Source of the DNA: UBA288 sp050178135 | Lineage (GTDB): Archaea > Halobacteriota > Methanomicrobia > Methanomicrobiales > Methanospirillaceae | Assembly (NCBI GenBank): GCA_050178135.1 | Contig: JBFXGJ010000063.1 | Span: forward strand, 1 to 7,852 | Length of the DNA stretch: 7,852 bases | Direction of reading: 5' to 3' | Part shown: in pieces, positions 5,800 through 7,852 of the stretch | Position numbering within the stretch: the first letter of the stretch is position 1 | How the letters are laid out: each line of letters begins with the position of its first letter | Program-made: the position numbers and the translations under genes | The notes under the pieces: model-generated | Told to the model about the DNA's origin: nothing | Databases searched by the model: none | What the model saw: only the letters and a program-made list of their open reading frames with translations

Positions 5800-7278
5800 A
5801 TGAACGGACCACGCCGCGTCGACCTGCGCGCTATCGCCCGAAAGGCCATGGAGCAGTACGGTTTCGAACCCCGTTTCTCCCGGTCCGTGCTCGCCGAGGT
5901 GGACGCGATCGAGCCCGGGGATCCGCCGGGGCAGTACCTCCGGGCACAGGACCTGACCTCCCTGCTCTGGTCCTCGATCGACAACTGGGACTCCGAGGAT
6001 CTGGACCAGCTCGAATATTGCGAGGAGCGGCCCGATGGGCGGGTTCGTGTTCGCGTCGCGATCGCTGACGTCGACCTCTTCGTTCCGAGGGGCAGCGCCA
6101 CGGACCGCCACGCGGCCAACAATGGCACTTCGGTCTACACCGGGGTCGAGACCTTCCCCATGCTCCCCGACCGGCTCAGCAAGGGGATCAGCTCCCTGCT
6201 CCCCGGTGGAGAACGCCTGACGATCGTGATGGAGTATGACGTCCTTCCCGACGGGAGCACCGAGAGTGGGACGATCTACCCGGCCCGCGTCCTCAACCAC
6301 GCCAAGCTCGTCTACGAGGAGATCGGCGCCTGGCTCGAAGAAAAGTCCCCGGTTCCCGAGGCTGTCGCCCGCGTCCCCGGCCTCGAGGAGCAGGTGCGCC
6401 TGCAGCACAGGACCATACGGAGGATGCGCGAGCACCGGCGCGCCTCGGGTGCGCTCGATCTCCAGACGATCGAGGCGGAACCGGTCCTCGAGGGCGAGAA
6501 CGTCCGGGAACTCGCACTCGTCGAGATGAACGAGGCGCGGTTCCTGATCGAGGAACTGATGATCGGCGCGAACCGGACGATGGTGGCGTTCCTCGAGGAG
6601 GCCCGGGTCTCGATGATCGAGCGCGTGGTCCGGGTCCCGAAGTTCTGGGGTGGGATCATCGAACTGGCGGGAAAACACCATTTCTCGCTCCCCGCCAACC
6701 CCGACGTCCAGGCCCTCGCCGCCTTTCTCGACGAACGCCGCGCGGCCGATCCCGAGCGGTTCCCCGACCTATCCCTCGCCGTGATCAAACTCCTGGGGCC
6801 GGGGGAGTACGTCCGCCTCTCTCCGGGCGGGGAGCCGGAAGGGCACTTCGGCCTCGCCCTGGGCGACTACACACACGCGACCGCTCCGAACCGCCGGTAC
6901 GTGGATGTCGTCAACCAGCGGGCGGTCAAGGCCGTCCTCTCCCGTTCACGTCCCCCCTACACCCCGCACGACCTGGACGAGATCGCAGAGCACCTCTCTG
7001 ACCGGGAGAAGGCAGCAAAGAAGGTGGAACGGTTCGTCCAGAAGGCCGCGGCCGCCGTCCTCCTCCAGCGCCGGATCGGGGACGTGTTCGAGGGTCTCAT
7101 TACGGGTGCGTCCCCCAAGGGAACCTGGGTCCGGATCATCTCACCACCGACGGAGGGGCGCGTGATGGACTGCGAGGCCGGACTCTCGGTGGGGGACCAT
7201 GTCCGGGTTCGCCTCATCTCGACAGACCCGTACCGGGGCTTCATCGACTTTGAGTGCGTTGGAAAAGAGGACTATTAG
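5800..7278 (+). CDS. RNase II/R-family (RNB) exoribonuclease, short form with variant active-site cluster
   Basis: A 492-residue protein with an RNB catalytic domain. The acidic cluster is SSIDNWDSEDLDQLEY (58-73). By alignment with the family pattern D-x5-D-x-D-D, the ligands are D61, D67 and D69, but the fourth Asp is Gln (Q70). The second signature is GDYTHATAPNRRYVD (355-369), matching the family's Y-x-H-x-T-[SA]-P-x-R-R-Y-x-D. A short S1-like segment closes the protein (about 427-487). It is shorter than E. coli RNase II (about 640) or RNase R (about 810) and has no N-terminal cold-shock domains. The enzyme should degrade RNA 3' to 5' with Mg2+; in some archaea that lack an exosome, RNase R has been described as the main exonuclease. 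The start is ATG 5800 because of the TATA spacing, though the frame is open from inside the upstream gene. Whether Q70 alters activity is unknown. Confidence 0.93.
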   Translation: MNGPRRVDLRAIARKAMEQYGFEPRFSRSVLAEVDAIEPGDPPGQYLRAQDLTSLLWSSIDNWDSEDLDQLEYCEERPDGRVRVRVAIADVDLFVPRGSATDRHAANNGTSVYTGVETFPMLPDRLSKGISSLLPGGERLTIVMEYDVLPDGSTESGTIYPARVLNHAKLVYEEIGAWLEEKSPVPEAVARVPGLEEQVRLQHRTIRRMREHRRASGALDLQTIEAEPVLEGENVRELALVEMNEARFLIEELMIGANRTMVAFLEEARVSMIERVVRVPKFWGGIIELAGKHHFSLPANPDVQALAAFLDERRAADPERFPDLSLAVIKLLGPGEYVRLSPGGEPEGHFGLALGDYTHATAPNRRYVDVVNQRAVKAVLSRSRPPYTPHDLDEIAEHLSDREKAAKKVERFVQKAAAAVLLQRRIGDVFEGLITGASPKGTWVRIISPPTEGRVMDCEAGLSVGDHVRVRLISTDPYRGFIDFECVGKEDY

Positions 7279-7283
7279 GCCGT

Positions 7284-7371
7284 CACGGGCGGATTCTCCG
7301 GTCTCTCTCTATTTTTCGACGCCCTTCCAGGCGCCCGCGCACAGGCCCCACTCGCTCTGAAGTCGCCCGTG
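7284..7371. repeat. 8-bp inverted repeat bounding the convergent spacer
   Basis: CACGGGCG at 7284-7291 is the exact reverse complement of CGCCCGTG at 7364-7371. The arms sit 5 bases after the RNase stop codon and 1 base outside the stop codon of the opposing gene, with 72 bases between them. It could fold at the 3' end of either transcript, but the arms are GC-rich and short. Confidence 0.3.
7303..7316 (+). terminator. Pyrimidine-rich, oligo-T terminator after the RNase gene
   Basis: CTCTCTCTATTTTT begins 24 bases after the RNase stop codon and is the only T5 run in the convergent spacer. Archaeal termination often occurs at such T-rich tracts without a strong hairpin. Confidence 0.45.
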
Positions 7372-7372
7372 T

Positions 7373-7852
7373 TCAGGCAAGCCCGGGTATCTCCTCGGTA
7401 CCGGAGGGGGAGGCGACCGTACCTGGTGTGTCGGGCGTGATCAGCTCCGGGGACGGCACGGGAGCAGTCTTCGTCGGATCCGGGGTGGGCGTATCGGTCG
7501 GTGTTGACGCAGGTGTCTCCGTGGGAGTGGGTGTCGGCGTCGGTGTTTCGGTCGGGGACTCCGTGGGCGACAATATCGGTGTTGGAAGCCCGGTCGAGGT
7601 CGCCTCGGGCGACGTTGGTTCCCCGGTCGGCAGGGGCACGGTGGTACGGGGCGTGGTCGTCTCGATGGTCGTGGCGACGCTCGTCACGGTCGCGGGACGG
7701 GTGGTGGGCGAATCCGTCATGGTGGGTTTTACCGTCTCGTCCGGCGTGGTATCGACCGGGACGGGAGGCGTCGATACGGTCGTCCTGGTTGCGGTGGGAA
7801 CGGGTGTCACCCCGGTCGGCCGGACGGTCGTGGCTGGGGGGTTCGACGGCGA
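7373..7852 (-). CDS. Thr/Pro-rich surface-type protein, C-terminal part
   Basis: The minus-strand frame is open from the window edge (7852) to a TGA at 7373-7375, giving the last 159 residues of a longer protein; the GTG at 7808-7810 is mid-protein. Of the final 145 residues about 45 are Thr and 34 Pro, with runs of TPTP and TETP, so it is an extended, probably O-glycosylated stalk or linker like those at the ends of archaeal surface proteins. There is essentially no Asn and no N-sequon, unlike the protein at the other window edge. It ends in EEIPGLA without a hydrophobic helix or basic tail, so no PGF-CTERM-type anchor is present. The minus strand is preferred because the plus frame would be an implausible Val/Gly repeat. 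The functional domain is outside the window. Confidence 0.65.
   Translation of the reverse strand, partial: SPSNPPATTVRPTGVTPVPTATRTTVSTPPVPVDTTPDETVKPTMTDSPTTRPATVTSVATTIETTTPRTTVPLPTGEPTSPEATSTGLPTPILSPTESPTETPTPTPTPTETPASTPTDTPTPDPTKTAPVPSPELITPDTPGTVASPSGTEEIPGLA
7469..7570 (-). repeat. Low-complexity Thr-Pro repeat inside the surface-protein gene
   Basis: Degenerate short tandem units, read on the plus strand as variants of GGTGTC, GGCGTC and GGTCGG, encode alternating Thr-Pro with Glu or Asp spacers. Such tracts tend to change length by slippage; here they vary in codon choice, so the tract is not a perfect microsatellite. Confidence 0.7.

Noticed and set aside
6210..7278. Minus-strand frames opposite the RNase gene
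   Set aside because: They are antisense shadows of a conserved RNB gene with no start signals of their own.
7373..7852. Plus-strand reading of the 3' edge as a Val/Gly-rich repeat protein
   Set aside because: The minus-strand Thr/Pro reading is a common archaeal surface-protein type. The Val/Gly product is simply its complement and has no promoter.

Overview
The window looks like chromosomal DNA of a GC-rich, anaerobic archaeon, most plausibly a methanogen of the Methanomicrobiales. Four kinds of evidence point there. TATA-like boxes lie about 30 bases before several start codons, as in archaeal promoters. The two edge genes encode Pro/Thr-rich or sequon-rich secreted proteins of the kind common in these methanogens. 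The oxidoreductases are iron-sulfur and flavin proteins that resemble methanogen proteins. CTAG is absent from the whole window. The genus cannot be fixed from this sequence alone.

Layout: (1) 2-919, +, the C-terminal 305 residues of a secreted, sequon-rich protein with two related beta-rich domains. (2) 1025-1888, -, a pirin-family cupin with its metal ligands intact, convergent with gene 1. (3) 1967-2773, +, a QueG-like protein with two 4Fe-4S motifs, divergent from pirin across a 78-base double promoter. (4) 2774-3115, a 342-base gap with no credible gene but one nested inverted repeat and the promoter of the next gene. (5) 3116-3400, +, a small two-helix membrane protein (2TM domain). (6) 3467-5695, +, a tight three-gene redox operon: nitroreductase-like flavoprotein, flavoredoxin-like flavin reductase and aldo/keto reductase with a C-terminal double 4Fe-4S module. 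(7) 5800-7278, +, a short RNase II/R-family exoribonuclease whose catalytic acidic cluster ends in Asp-Gln instead of Asp-Asp. (8) 7373-7852, -, the C-terminal end of a Thr/Pro-rich surface-type protein, convergent with the RNase.

The theme of the middle is anaerobic redox chemistry: five of the six genes between 1025 and 5695 encode metal-, flavin- or Fe-S-dependent enzymes. The operon at 3467-5695 pairs two flavoproteins with an NAD(P)H/Fe-S reductase and could be a small electron-transfer or detoxification module; the substrate is unknown. No mobile element, CRISPR array, tRNA or rRNA was seen. The window is mostly ordinary chromosome. The best leads are the redox operon, the variant RNB active site, the archaeal QueG-like protein and the recurring short-leader promoter geometry.
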